The notes beneath the pieces are model-generated. The model was not told where the DNA came from, did no database searches, and saw only the letters and a program-made list of their open reading frames with translations. From Mytilinidion resinicola (taxonomy: Eukaryota; Ascomycota; Dothideomycetes; Mytilinidiales; Mytilinidiaceae): a stretch of 64,000 nucleotides of DNA. The position numbers were made by a program, and so were the translations under genes. Shown one piece after another: positions 32,740 to 44,531 of the stretch; the stretch's first letter is position 1; each line of letters starts with the position of its first letter. The stretch lies in contig NW_022985450.1 of assembly GCF_010093595.1 (NCBI RefSeq), positions 107,083 to 171,082 on the forward strand, given 5' to 3'.

Positions 32740-33030
32740 GATATACTCTCCCAGACCGCTCTTTCAATTTATCGTTTTGCAAAGAACTAGAAAACATGCA
32801 CATAAACCTGCTTCTATTTAGCTTTTTACCCATTCTATGGATTAGTCATGATTAGGAAACCCACCTGGGCAGCAACCACCTATTGCAAAATCCGCAAGCC
32901 GACATCCAGACCCGCTATGCCAACCTCGATACCAAGCTATATACCTCCATACCAAACTATATAAGCAACTAAGCCAAAGCCCTCATCTAAGAAGGTCCAA
33001 GAAAGGCAAAAAGACCTTTCCCTTCCCGCT
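32740..33030. repeat. diverged copy of the 38.6-38.9-kb sequence
   Basis: It shares, in the same order and orientation, TCCCAGACCGCTCTTTCA (exact, about 32753-32770 and 38616-38633), a GTTTTG/GTTGTAG block followed by CATGCA/ATGCAT, CCATT(C/T)T...GGAT, AGCAACCACC, TGCAAAA..ATCCGC and CCCGCTATGCC. The order continues to AAGAAG(G)TCC. Divergence is high, with many transitions. Confidence 0.7.
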
Positions 33031-33636
33031 TTTCTCACCTTGCCTCAGGCTTGACTCCTCCACTCATCCGTCATACATGAGAGAAATGACTGAGCGCTTG
33101 CATTCGATGCCTCGTCCATATTGTACTGGTCGCTGGTGCCTTACCCCACCGGCATGCTAGTAAATGGAGGTGCGAAGCAATGCCGACGATTTTGCCTATG
33201 GGACGCCATATCGAGTTGGGGGTTGGTCATACCATCACGGCAATCATAGCAATAGCGAGTATGGCTCTCTCAAGGGAAAGTAAATCAAAGTAGAGGAAGG
33301 CGAGTACGAGGGAAGACAAAGATTTCACGGGGTCTACGCAGCATCGTTCTTGTGTGGTGAGAGATAGACGGGCAGTGAACTACATCAGGCATGATTGGCG
33401 CATCACGGAGCTGCTATCAACCAAGTTGTAGGCGTTTCAGGTAACCTGTTGTTATAGATAGCCCACTGCACAGGTTTAGCGCAGAGACGTTCGGCGGAAA
33501 GCACTGATAACTTTTTCCTAGATCTTTCCCTATTTCTATGTTACCTGGCATTCCTTATGCCCTCAATTCCATACGAAGAAGATGTGGCCTCAATATGGGC
33601 TATTGCAAAGCTATCTATACTGGCTGCTTATTTCGC

Positions 33637-33915
33637 AGAAGTCAAATGGTTCTGCGAGGCTGAGATGGAGGCAGTGCGCTCCCCGCGGAAATCCACTGAA
33701 GTTCAACACTTGCTTGGTTTAGATTACCTGCTTATCCGCTAGAAGGCAAATGGTTCTACGAGACTGAGACAGAAGCAGTGCGCTAGCTGCAGAAAGCAAC
33801 GAATATGCGAACTTGCTTGGTTCATATCTCCTGCTTATCTCTCAGAAGGCAAACGGATCTGAGAGGCTGAGATGGACGCAGTGCTCTCTTCTTGCAACCC
33901 AGCCAACTAGATGGG
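33637..33915. repeat. imperfect ~102-bp tandem repeat, about 2.7 copies
   Basis: The units begin near 33637, 33741 and 33843. Each contains AGAAG(G/T)CAAA(T/C)GG followed by a GAG(A/G)CTGAGA word and GCAGTGC(G/T)CT; the first two units also share ACTTGCTTGGTT and CTGCTTATC. No long open frame runs through all copies. Confidence 0.85.
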
Positions 33916-34079
33916 CCGATTTCCCAGAAGCTTCGCCTCGTTATGCATCGGTTCTAATACGCCACTACCAAGGAAAGCATGTCTCAGCCTTGCGTTGGAT
34001 TTCTCAGCCTCTCAAAGCGCAGCTCATGGAATCTTTCCTTCCTTCTACTGTTCCAAAAACTTACAGTTTTCATCTAGCT

Positions 34080-36185
34080 ATGTGGTCCACGTTGCTCTCT
34101 AGCTCCCTCTTTCTCTGCGTTGTACTCACGCGTGCTCAGTCGTTATACTTTGAGGGCTTCTCATCATCCGTACTTTTATCCGACACCATATCCACTATCG
34201 GCAGCACTTTACCGTCCCCAGCCTCATCTATCATCGTTACCTTACCGACTCTTCTGCCGTGTAGTGATCCGTCCTGGCATCCGACTCCCGAGAATTGGGC
34301 CGCCGAAAATGTGGACCAAGAATTGGCAAATACTAAAGGTCTGTGGGGTTCAGGAACAACGTTCGTGGAATACATCGCGCAACATACGGGGCAGACGAGT
34401 CAGCGTTGTGGTATAGGATATTCCTCGACTTGCACCGTACCGGATTGCACTGGTTAGTATAGCACACTAACACATTTTACTGGAAGTCTCATCAACATGG
34501 TTAGCTTTTCAAGGTGCTGGCGGAGAGAAATGGGTGTATTTTGTAGCTGTGAGCATCGTTGAGATGAACTCCTTCCTTAACATAATGAACGTAAGTAATC
34601 TAAAAATACATTTCAATACCGGTAGACGAGCTTGTCGCTAAGAGGAAATGTTCTATTAGGACGGCATTAATAGTGGAACCACTGAACTGAGCTTGGTCAT
34701 CGGAGACATGGCCAACAGTTTCTTTCCATGGGAGCCTCAGCCTTCGCACACGAACATCTGGCCTTGGATTGAAGCGGCTCTTAGTTCCGTGTTGGCATTT
34801 GTACCTCTCTTCCTCCCAGCGAAGCTCTTCGGTTCAGCAATATCGCAGAGCGCCGCAGCGTTTGCCAATGGTGGATTAGCAACCCTTTCGCCTCATTCCT
34901 CGGATCCTGAGTAAGACTTAATTCGTTACCCGGTTGATCCTTAGGTTCTAACAAACTCCGAAAGGGCTTACTATCTCGGCACTATGCAGCAACTCGGAGA
35001 AACTTTCAAGACCCTGTCGTATAACGCCACGTCGGGGCTGGATCAATGGTCTCAAAAGCTATTCGGTGGTGAGCCAGACGAATCCGGAAAGACGATTATG
35101 TAGGTGCTTCAATGCCCAAAAGGCTAAATACAACAACTAATAACGCTTAGAGACTACTTCGCCGGAGGTAGATTCACGCTCAGCTATAACATCTCTGACC
35201 CGACTATGGAAAACTTCTACTTCCAGACAATGGTATCTGACGTTGTCAACGACCAATGGAGGCAAGCTCTTATGACTGCGCATCAAGGTACAGAAATTCG
35301 CTTACCAATATCATTATAGGAGTGCGAGTGCAGACATTCCCACCAGACAGTTTGTAATTTGCACGAATGGTACATCACAATGCAACGAGACATCCTTGTA
35401 TCACGAGGGTGAGCGGACGTGCTGCTTGTACAGGTAGGGAACTGAAACTGTCTATAAAGATACCCACGATTGACACATACTTTGGTACGCTCTAGCGTCG
35501 ATTCAACCGGAGAATATAAGACGCCTCCTGGCTTAAACAGTCTGACAAACACTACCTTCAACATCAATGCATCGGTACTTATCCAGCATCTATTAAAATT
35601 CTACTCTCACGCCTCTCAAAAAAAACCCCCAGCTGCTAACTGTGATTTATGGGTTTTCTATAGAGCATCACGGCAGGTAGTCTTCACTCCTATCTCGCCC
35701 AAGGGGTTAACTACAACAAAAGCGATACAAACACAGAGATCGAGGCATCTCTTCTAGGAAACTCAAGCACGCAGGCGTTCACACAAGGGGTGGAGTTCCA
35801 AGGTCAGCAAATTACCCCTTCCCCTCAAAACGACCCTACTATTCGTCATCCTTGACCCACCTAACCGCTCCTGCGTGCAGGCGTCTGGACCATTCCCGTC
35901 TGCGATGTCGGTGAAAACGGAAACTGGGTTGCGAACTACGAAGTCGGCGCGATGCCATGCTGCTGCGGACCACTCAAGCCCTCCGGCCAAGGATGCACGG
36001 AGACGGACGATTTCATCATAGCGACGCATTTGATCGAATTTGGGGAATTCTATACCACCTGTAAGACGCAGTATCCCGGATTCATTGGACCTTCTGCTGC
36101 AGTGGGGTTGGCAGTCCCGTTTTTGAGCACTTTGCTTTTGTCGACGCTGGTGACCGTTTTGCTAGGGATGAGTCTCTCGGGATAG
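34080..36185 (+). CDS. secreted/membrane-anchored conserved fungal protein of unknown function (nine exons)
   Basis: Nine exons join in phase: 34080-34452, 34514-34590, 34660-34910, 34965-35099, 35151-35287, 35334-35433, 35496-35574, 35664-35802 and 35881-36185; 531 aa. The N-terminus is a signal peptide (MWSTLLSSSLFLCVVLTRA). The ectodomain has many Cys and N-glycosylation sites, with motifs WHPTPENWAAENVDQELAN, YIAQHTG, FVAVSIVEMNSFLNIMNDG, IGDMANSFFPWEPQP, then a hydrophobic segment (VLAFVPLFLPAKLFG). After TNGTSQCNETSLY and CC pairs it ends in a C-terminal transmembrane helix (STLLLSTLVTVLLGM). The ORFs taken one by one look unrelated, so this gene is easy to miss. It resembles a conserved ascomycete family, perhaps DUF7872, but I am not certain of the number. 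Cell-surface location is inferred. Confidence 0.8.
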
Positions 36186-38865
36186 TAGATGAGAATTGCG
36201 TGCGACTTTGGCAATGGGAAGGGCGGCAGCGTAAGACGATTCAGGTGAAGAGGCAGCATTCTTGGTGCATCTTGGGGTTAGGTCGGACGCAAAGGGAAAG
36301 ACTGAATTAAAATGTTCTCGACGCAGCCATATGATAGGTGTAAACTGGAAACCAGTTAGTGAAAAGTTGTACCGTCCCTTCCCTTGGTCCATCTTGAGGC
36401 CTCTGTTTAATCCCTTTCCCAATGAATCCTTGGGCAATCATAATCAGCCTGAACCTCCTTTCTTTACTTCCTTTCTTTACACGTAATTGCCGAGCGAATC
36501 ACTTGCTCCTTATTTCGACCGATTATAAGTTTACATCACACCTTCGGAACCCACCCAGTGAGCAATTCTGACCTCCTTGGGGGATTGAAAGCGTGGCCTG
36601 TACGCTCTCATGGAGAGCTTGGAGGAGGTGGAAGCCGAGCGAAAACCTGAACAAACAGGCCGCATGGAGGGCTTGCTAGTACTCCGGGATTAACATCCTT
36701 CCTTCCACGATCCCATGGCTGTGAGCGTCTGGAAAACCTGTCAGGGCCTTGGATAAAATGGAGTCGGCGCTGTGGGGAAGTCTAAGAAAGCGGCGATGCT
36801 CACACCTATCTTCATAAACTGTAGCTGAGTATCATTCCATCTTGAATTCAACACTCAAATTCGATCAAACAAGATGATCTTTACCAACTCCTTTCTATAT
36901 CGCCGGCTTTCGTTTCAAAATCAAGACCATCTTCATCATCAAGGTCGAGACGGAGGTCCCGCACACTCCTCCACAGAGCCATCGGTTGGAGGCCTACATC
37001 CTGTTGCTTTACCTCCGACACCCATGGACCATTTTTCCCCCATTCTTTTCATTGCGCATTGCGGTTGAAAAACCCACTCCGCCAACCACACCCCCCATTT
37101 GTGTTCTGTCCGGCACGTTGATACTCCACCTCCAGCAACCATGGGCACATCTTTCGCTCTGATTTGAAGAAATCATCACAAAACCCGTGTGGAAAGAAAG
37201 AAAGAGGTTCTCGAGCCCGCGAGTCAAAGACCTTATACCGAAACCCCCTCAGCATTCCCGTGACTTACAAGTAGAGTACTACGACAGCAGTCTGTGCACT
37301 CTCGGTTGCCACTCGTCCTGGCCTTACTCCTAGATCCCCGGTGATATGCTAGGTTCCGCTTATTCTGCCTTCTCGTGACTTCCACGTCTTCTATGAATGA
37401 TGTAAAGACGAGGGACCTTAGACATCAGCAAAGACGAACACGTTTTTTGAGCTGAGTCTCGTGATGATCTCGTGACCTTCTCAGATCTTCTTCCGAGAGA
37501 GTATAAAAGCTCACCCGGACCTAATGTTTAATCTATTCAGGAGCTCGCTAGCGACGGGGGTGCAGTAAAAAAAACTTCGAGCCAAGGAAGACGTCGATGC
37601 TTGGAGTGCGGGAGAAGGATCAACAACGCGCAGGTTACCAGCCTATGGCTGTGTGTGTTTGGTCAACTTATGCCTATAAGATCACATCGAGGAGTGGTCG
37701 AAACGTACCAGCGCTGATACCCACAACCAGCCTTCCTTACCTCTGATAATCACCTCACTCACTCACTGCTCCACACCATGGCCTAACCTCTTTTCATTAT
37801 CCTCATCAAGCTCCAAAGACCCCCTTCATCATCACCTCTCCACTCCTCCTCCACGTCTCTTATGAGACGAAGAATATATGGCTGTTAATCCCCTCCACGG
37901 ACCCATCGTCTTCCTCCCCTTCCAGTTCAACCGCACCCACACCACAACTCGTCTTCAATGCTCGATTCAATCCCCACACCTCACCGCACCCATTTGACCA
38001 ATCTCCTAGCCGATTTTCGATCCACTCCTCCCCCACTCATAGTTTCTCCCGCTTCTTCATTTTAACCAACCCCTCTCCCACCCACCCATCATATCCTTGA
38101 CTCAGGCAATTCAAAGACCCCTCCCTCCCCACCACACACCCATGAGAAATTGGGCAAACAGCGTTGCTGAATCCAGCGGCCTATAGGACCGACAGGGTGA
38201 GAGAGAGAGAGTTTGATCCTACCCCCTCCCCCCTCCCCCTTCCCCCCCAACTCATATGCAGCGTCTTTTTCAATTTCTTGATCCACACCTCTCTCTCACC
38301 ACCCCATTACTACCCTTGATCCAGGGAAGTTGAAGACACCTTCCCCCCCCCCAACCACACCCATCATTTGCAGCAGTTGTGGTTTTTGATCCAGCACCCC
38401 CAGCGCCCATGGGGAAGAGCTTGCCCCCTTTTTGATCCAGCTCCAGCTCCACAGCGCCCATGGCACCTCCGGAGTCCGGTTTTGATGAACCCACCACCGC
38501 CGCCCACTCTGAAGAAAGAAAGAAAGGAACTGAGAGAAAGGGGGAGGGAGGTAGGTTTTATAGTCCTCGCCAAGGGGGTTGGAGGGCCCGTGATGGGGGC
38601 GGTGCCATGCTGTCCCAGACCGCTCTTTCATACGTTTATGTTGTAGAGAGATAGAAGTTATGCATCCGAACTCACTTTTATTCATAATCATACCGCTCGT
38701 ATCATGCACCATTTTGTCGGATGAGTTATGCAACCAGCAACCACCCAATGCAAAAAAATCCGCTTAACCCGCTATCCAAGCCCGCTCGCTATGCCGCCCA
38801 TACCATGCAAACTACCAACCCCCCGCCCATCCAAGAACCCCCCTCAAAGACATCTCAAGAAGTCC
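36186..38865. other. 2.7-kb low-complexity, gene-free region
   Basis: Open frames on both strands are C/T- or G/A-rich and have no domains. From about 37730 to 38560 the plus strand is strongly pyrimidine-rich (CTCC/CACC runs, poly-C at about 38345). Two similar segments occur near 38098-38145 and 38315-38367 (TTGA(C/T)CCAGG.. then AAG..CACCTTCCCC and ACCACACCCAT). GATCCAG words recur near 38329, 38389 and 38435. The right end is the source or sister of the 32.7-kb duplicate. Confidence 0.6.
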
Positions 38866-41800
38866 CTACTCCTCCGTCAAATCCCCATACTCCCACACCC
38901 CCCTCCGCCCCTCCTTCGCCTCCTCCTCCCGCCTCCTCAACCCTTCCAACACCCCCCTATCCGCCTTCTCCCACGCCCTCAACTTCCTCTCCACCAGGGC
39001 CAACCCCTCCCCGACCGCATCCGCATTCAAGCTCTCGGCCCCACTCTCACTCCTCTTCGGATCAAACAGCGTAACCCACAACCCCCCGCCATCCCTCTCG
39101 ACGGCATCCACATTCGCGACCAGCTGCCGATCCGCCGTCTCGCGCGCAAACCACGCCACAAACTCCGCCAGATACTCCGCGCTGGCCGGCAGGCTGACAA
39201 ACGAGAGCTGCGCGTCCACGGCCTGCGGCTTCAGCTTCTGCGCGCCAAACTGCGCCGGCAGCGCGCGTAGTTCAGACCATGGGATCGTCTCCGCGTTGCC
39301 GAAATCCACGTACACCACCTCGGCCGTCTTGTGCTCGCGGTCGTTGCGCCGGATGCGCGCGCGGTACCACTCGTCGTCGGCCGAGAAGCGCGCGGACACG
39401 AAGTCGCCGGCTTTGGGGGGGCCGGCCAGGGGCGTGTTGTTGGCCGGGTTCTTGTGGAAGGTGCGGAAGGCGGAGCTGAGCTCGACGAGGGCGGCGGTGC
39501 CCGTGCCGATTTGTTGTAGCTTCAGGCGGCCCGTCTCGTCGACGTGCGTGATGACGACGTCGCGGTAGTCCTTTGCGCGCGCGGCGGGGGCGGCGGCGTC
39601 TCCGTTGGTGCCGTGGCCGTTGGTAGCTGCGCCGGCGGCAGCGTCGTCGTCGTCGTTTTCGGCCGAGGGGTCGTAGTCGGCCCAGAGGTTTTTGCGGGCG
39701 TCTTTGGCTTTCTGCTCCGCAGCGAAGAGCTCGTTGGCGTTGCCCGATTTCTCGGCGGAGTAGGCGTGGACGGTTGCGAGACCCTCCTCTACCAGTACTT
39801 TTGCGAAGTTTTCGCGGTTGATGTATAGGGTGCCGATGAAACCGCCGTTCTTGTCGCAGTCCTCGACGTCGATTTCGCAGTCGCGCTGGAGAGTCCGCCT
39901 ATTGGCGAATTCGTGAGCCTCCTTACCGAATGGCTCACTTTTCTCCGTATCATTCCGAGCAGATCGAGGGGCACGAATACCAGACAGGACGAAGGTGAGT
40001 TTGGCGTTCTCTCGGGGAACTAGAACCGTGAAGCGGGATGCGGATTTAACGAAGTCAACAATGGCAGGGACCTTGTGTTGGCGTGAGAGGAGTGATAGCT
40101 GCCGCTTTGCTTTCTCCAAGCTTTCCGAATAGTCCACGAACTGCTTGGCAGCAGGTGCCTTTGTGTTCCACATGCCCTTACCTGCCGCTTGCGCCTCCGC
40201 TTCGGCTTGAATTAGGTCATCGTAGATGGGGCTGCGGTCCGTATCGTCCTGGCGATGCCGAATGACAGAGGCATACCCGCTTTCCACGAGAGTCAGGCCA
40301 ATGTTCTTCCCGTTCAGAGTAACCGTGGCCATCTCACGCGCTTCGAAGCCGTCCGTCGCCGGCCTCTTTCCGTTGATGGCAAACTTAACATGCTTGCCAA
40401 TCAGCTTCTTCCGCAGGAATTCCTTGGCCTCGGCGCCCCAAGGCGATTGTTTGGGATCTGATGGCTTTGGTTGCCTCACACTGCTAAGATTGATACGCTT
40501 CTCGTCGCCAGCCTTGTTCCGGAGCCAGAGTGTGTCTGCGCTCTGAACTCTGCTGACTACGGACTCGTTTTCAGCGCCCGTAGATGCTTTGGGAGCGGCA
40601 ATGCCCTGGAACTGGCCCTTCCGGTTGTCCCTGGCCTCTTTCTCCGCTGCACGTAGTTCGCCCATCTCTGCCCCGAGTAATGTGGAATGATGATCGGTAC
40701 AACGCGCAAGTCCTTCCTTTAGCAAAAACGGCGTGATACTTCCTTGGATGTGGTGCTTCACATTTGCCACAAGTTGGCCGTTGGGGCTGACGCCCAGGGG
40801 GGTGATGAAAACGTTCCGCTGTAACAGCCGGATCTCGACGAACTGCTGCGCCTCCTCGCCAAACGGTTCCGCGGGTTGCTCTTTGCCGTCTGACGGATTG
40901 GTGCGCTTAGTCGAGGGTGCGCGGATGCCAGCAATGAGTAGCATGGTCTGCGCATGTTTTGTAGGCGAGAGTTTGAGTCGAACTATCAAGCGGTCGCCTG
41001 ACAGGACCTTTTCGACGATACCTGCGTAATATTAACAAAAGCCTCCCTCTCAATGCGAAGACTACTCTTGCAAACCACTAATATGATTGTAACAAAAATA
41101 CATACCATCCACCTTCGCCCCCTTGTATTTCTCCACGAATGCTTTCGGGTCGGAGAGCTCGAACTCGCAGTCTATTTTGCCGGAACCCTCTCCCCATACA
41201 CCCTCTGATTCTGCTTTCGCTCGCGCCTCGAGCATCTCAAGCCTCTCAAGGATGGCGGCCGACTCTTCGGAATCGTCTTTCCGGCCAGCATCGTCGCGGA
41301 GCTTGACCCAGCCTTTTTCCACGCAGACGTCGGGGAATTGAACATTGTTTGGCAGCTTTACGACGCCATATTCGCGGTTCGCGCCAGTGGGAATCTTGTA
41401 TAGGACTTTGAAGTGGACGAATCTGCCCACGAGCTGGTTGCGGAGGAAGTCGCGGGACTCGAAGGCGTGGGGCTATTGAGGTTGCGTTGTTAGCCATAGT
41501 TCGCTATGATGTTTCTCAAGCTCAGAAAGAGGTCCGAAGAGAGTGTATGCCTAATTCCACCAGGGATCCATGCGACGGGTGTCTGCATATAACCCAAACT
41601 CAAAACAGAGCAGTCTTCGTCCTTGAACTTGCGTATGTTCAATTGAAGAATGTACCCACCTCATCACCCTCCCTCCGTAGTCTAGGCGCAGAGACAAAAG
41701 CAAGGCTGAGCGTGCGCTCTTGTTTCGGGTTGTTGATATTATGGAGGACAACGGTGTCGCCAGAGAGGACGCTCTTGACTTTGGCTTCGAATTCAGGCAT
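38866..41800 (-). CDS. Tudor staphylococcal nuclease (Tudor-SN / SND1 orthologue)
   Basis: Exons 41800-41660, 41472-41106 and 41021-38866 (introns 187 and 84 nt) give 887 aa, the usual fungal length. The start MPEFEAKVKSV is chosen because it opens the first SN-like domain; 25 in-frame upstream codons from 41875 look like leader. There are four tandem SN-like OB folds (LSGDTVVLHN, FVSAPRLRREGDEPHAFESRDFL; VLSGDRLIV, IAGIRAPSTK; RFTVLVPRENAKLTFVLSGIRAP and so on). A Tudor domain follows at about 704-754 (GDFVSARFSADDEWYRARI, VYVDFGNAETIPW), inserted in a fifth partial SN fold. The protein binds RNA and methylarginine proteins and acts in RNA processing, decay and stress granules. An Ala/Gly/Asn/Asp-rich insert (DDDAAAGAATNGHG) sits between SN4 and Tudor. 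Confidence 0.93.
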
Positions 41801-42675
41801 TTTGACTAGGGCTTCCCAGGGATCGTTTCTGTAGGCTCGCCAGGGGGTAGACTGATAGTAAAGGTGTCTAATCATGAAGTTTGGTATTAGCGGAGGTAAT
41901 TGAGCTGTGTAGTATTGCGGAGCAGGCGGAGGTGGTGAATTGAGCTCTCGAGGACGGACATAGAGACGGATGTACTCACACGAGCGGCAGGAGCGGGTAA
42001 TGCTATAGGTAGGGTCGATTTGAAGAATTGAGGAGCGTGCGTGCGGAAGCTGTGGGCAAGTGGCGAGGAAGGAGTTGAGGTGAGCGGGAGTTTATGCAGT
42101 GTAGCGGTGTGGTGTGTGATTGATGATGTGGGGAGAAGGTGCCTCTACGCGAAGAACGTCACCTAAGCTTGGAGGCACTTTACGAAGTAATGAACACCCC
42201 GCCTTCAATGCATAATTTCACTAATTCTCGGAGGAATTCTAGTTTCTAGTGTTCGTCACCTCAAATACTCTAAGTTCTTTCATACCCTCCGATTTCATGG
42301 GTCTACCTACTACTTGCAAATCTCGAAACTTTCAATATATTATTCTATAGAGAGGGTAGAGATTGTGGGAGACTGACGATGGAATACACCATGACACGAT
42401 GGAGTCTCTATTTAGAACTTCTCACTCAGTAAATTTAGGCAAGCGTTGCTCCGATTAGAAAAGCCCGCTTCTAAACATCTCACAAATCCGGAGCACATGT
42501 TTGCAAAAGCGTTATTTCATTCCGAAGCTACCTCAAGCCCCATTTTCACCCAGCCACCACAAAAAGAATAGCCCCTCTCTCTCAATCTACCGTCAAATCC
42601 AACCCAACCGAGCCCAGTCCAGTCCAGTCCCTCGCAGAACCGTCTCTGACTGTAGCATCATTTCATCACGACAAT
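41801..42675. other. intergenic region: Tudor-SN promoter and SOD1 3' flank
   Basis: No gene is supported. The 200 bases next to the Tudor-SN start are purine-rich on the plus strand (so pyrimidine-rich upstream on the gene strand), as in many fungal promoters. The AT-rich part, about 42200-42500, shows nothing recognisable. Confidence 0.5.
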
Positions 42676-43636
42676 CTAAGCCGCAATGCCAATAACACCA
42701 CAAGCCGGACGCGTGCCCGCATTCCCCGTCTTCTTGCTCTCCTCATTGCCGCCCCTGCCCAGGTCATCCGTGCCCGAGTGCACGACGACGGTGCGGCCAA
42801 CCACGCTGTTGGGCCCGATCAGCTTGATGAACGAGTCGGTGACGGTGCCGGTGCCGTTGCCCTGGCCGTCCGTCTTGAAGTTGCCCAGGTCGCCGACGTG
42901 GCGCTCCTCGTCCTCGGGCGCGCCGTGGGTCTTGCCGTGGGGGTTGACTTTGGGGGTGAGCGTTAGCGAGGTCGTCGTGAAGATGACAATGTCTTGATTC
43001 TGGTGGGCGAGGGGTAGGGAAGAAGGGATGATGGGGGGAAAGGGGGCGTTGGGGAGGTTAAACATACAATGCGGTCCCGCGCTCGTGCAGCCATTGGTGT
43101 TGTCCCCGAACGTGTGCACGTGTATGCCGCGCTCAGCATTGGCGTCGTTGCCGGTGATGTTGTAGGTGATGGTAGTCGGCGCGCTCTCGTCGGCTTGCTC
43201 GAAGGTGACGGAGCCCTTGACGTTGGAGTCTCCTCGGATGACGGCGACTGCGATCGAGATTCATCAGCGCCAGTCCCAGTTGTGCCAGATGGTGCAGATG
43301 TTATCCATCCTCGGCATCATCTCTCAACGCAGTACGAGGAGAAGACGTAAGAGAGAGCAGTAAGCACAGAGAGCGAGGAAGGGGTAGAAGAAGGGGTAGA
43401 AGACGGGGTAAAGACAGCCATCAGGGTCCTCCCCAAACCCCGGGTGCACCATCATCGCCATCAGGGTCCTCCCTCCGCTCCCTAACGTGGCAACTTCTAC
43501 CCACCCACTCCCTCTCAGAGCATGGCAGCAGAACGTGCTCAATCCCTCTCACGCCCCACCTTGGCTCCCTCCAACTACGGCCCAACCAAACCCAACAGAT
43601 CGCACAAAAAGAAGGGTACGTACCAGCTTTAACCAT
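42676..43636 (-). CDS. SOD1: Cu/Zn superoxide dismutase, cytosolic
   Basis: Exons 43636-43624 (13 nt, MVKA plus one base), 43247-43068 and 42947-42676; introns 376 and 120 nt. The product is exactly 154 aa, the family's standard length. Metal-site residues are all present: GIHVHTFGD (two Cu His), [14 protein letters not shown] (bridging and Zn His), HVGDLGN (Zn His and Asp) and the later [11 protein letters not shown] (Cu His and the active-site loop). The disulphide Cys are in NGCTSAG and RPACGVIG. It dismutates superoxide to oxygen and peroxide. The tiny first exon and the long first intron hide the start: the longest minus ORF begins inside exon 2 and reads through intron 2. Confidence 0.95.
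43417..43473. repeat. 17-bp direct repeat in the SOD1 first intron
   Basis: GCCATCAGGGTCCTCCC at 43417-43433 is repeated exactly at 43457-43473, 40 bases apart, inside the 376-nt first intron. Just left of it, AGAAGGGGTAGAAGA-type words are also repeated (about 43374-43412). Confidence 0.9.
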
Positions 43637-44531
43637 GATGGCGGTATGGGTAGTGTGGGCTTGGTTAGGTTCTACGTTTCTGATGGTACAATGAGTTGTA
43701 GGGTGCTGAAATGGAGAGAAGGAAGGAGGAGAAGGCGTTTCTCGGGACTGCTTCCTACCCCTCCGATCCGAGGCCACCAGCCCCGCAGCGCAATTGCTCC
43801 GAGAGAGTGTTTTGTAAGGCTTTCGTCATGCTGCGTTACTGCATGCTATATATTCCACTTGAGCAGTTCAAAGTTCATTCGCTTTAGAGCGGCTGATAGG
43901 TTTCCTGACCCCGGGAATCAATTGCTATGAAGGATATATTATTCTCCTAGCACTGCTATCTTCCATATAGTTAGTGCTAGATAATGCACACATTGGCTGG
44001 GTGCCGTTGCAAACATGCAGAATGCTACCTAGGTGCCGAGGGTATGCCGTACAATCTAGCCATTCGCTTTTGGTAAGCTCTGTGCCCCTCTATTTGGTGC
44101 TTGATAATTCACCGGCCTCTCGGAGAGCGACTCGAAAACGTGACATGGATGCCATCTTGCACAATCATGCCTTTGTAGCATCGTCCGTAGAGCCTTTTAG
44201 AAGGAAATCGACCCTCACGGCGACAGTGGCTATCTGTAACGAGGTAGACACTATGCTCCAACAGCGAGTGGGGCAACAGCTCCAGTCATCAAAGATCAAT
44301 CTTCTGCCACAAGACCCCACTAGCAAACAAGCCATAGAATAATGCAGTCTATTGTTTACGCATCAATTTCATAGCTACAAACCGCCTTCATTCATTCAAG
44401 CTAAGGTTTCATGCCAATTACTGCATTCTCGTGACCTGCAACCTCATCTCATTCTCGCACCTACTCCTGCCCGCCCCGATACCGGAGCGGAGGTCTGTCG
44501 TCCGCTTCCTGTCCACGCCACACTAGGAAAC
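43637..44531. other. intergenic region: SOD1 promoter and transaldolase 3' flank
   Basis: No gene is supported. The 122-codon plus-strand frame at 43974-44342 lacks any domain, and its composition resembles noncoding DNA. Confidence 0.5.

Larger units (their letters stand above)
32218..34079. other. gene-free region with a diverged duplication and tandem repeats
   Basis: No gene is supported. It includes an old copy of sequence also present at 38.6-38.9 kb (see 32740-33030), a 102-bp imperfect tandem repeat (33637-33915), and sequence resembling the 27.7-kb region at about 33519-33565. A tRNA B-box-like word near 32672 (GTTCGATTCC) has no matching A box or acceptor stem. The last part contains the promoter of the nine-exon gene starting at 34080. 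Confidence 0.5.

Noticed and set aside
38296..38748. 150-aa Trp/Gly-rich minus frame next to the Tudor-SN gene
   Set aside because: Low-complexity composition, no domain, and it lies in repeat-like pyrimidine-rich DNA.
43974..44342. 122-aa plus-strand frame between SOD1 and transaldolase
   Set aside because: No domain, no splice context, and located in the SOD1 promoter/transaldolase 3' flank.
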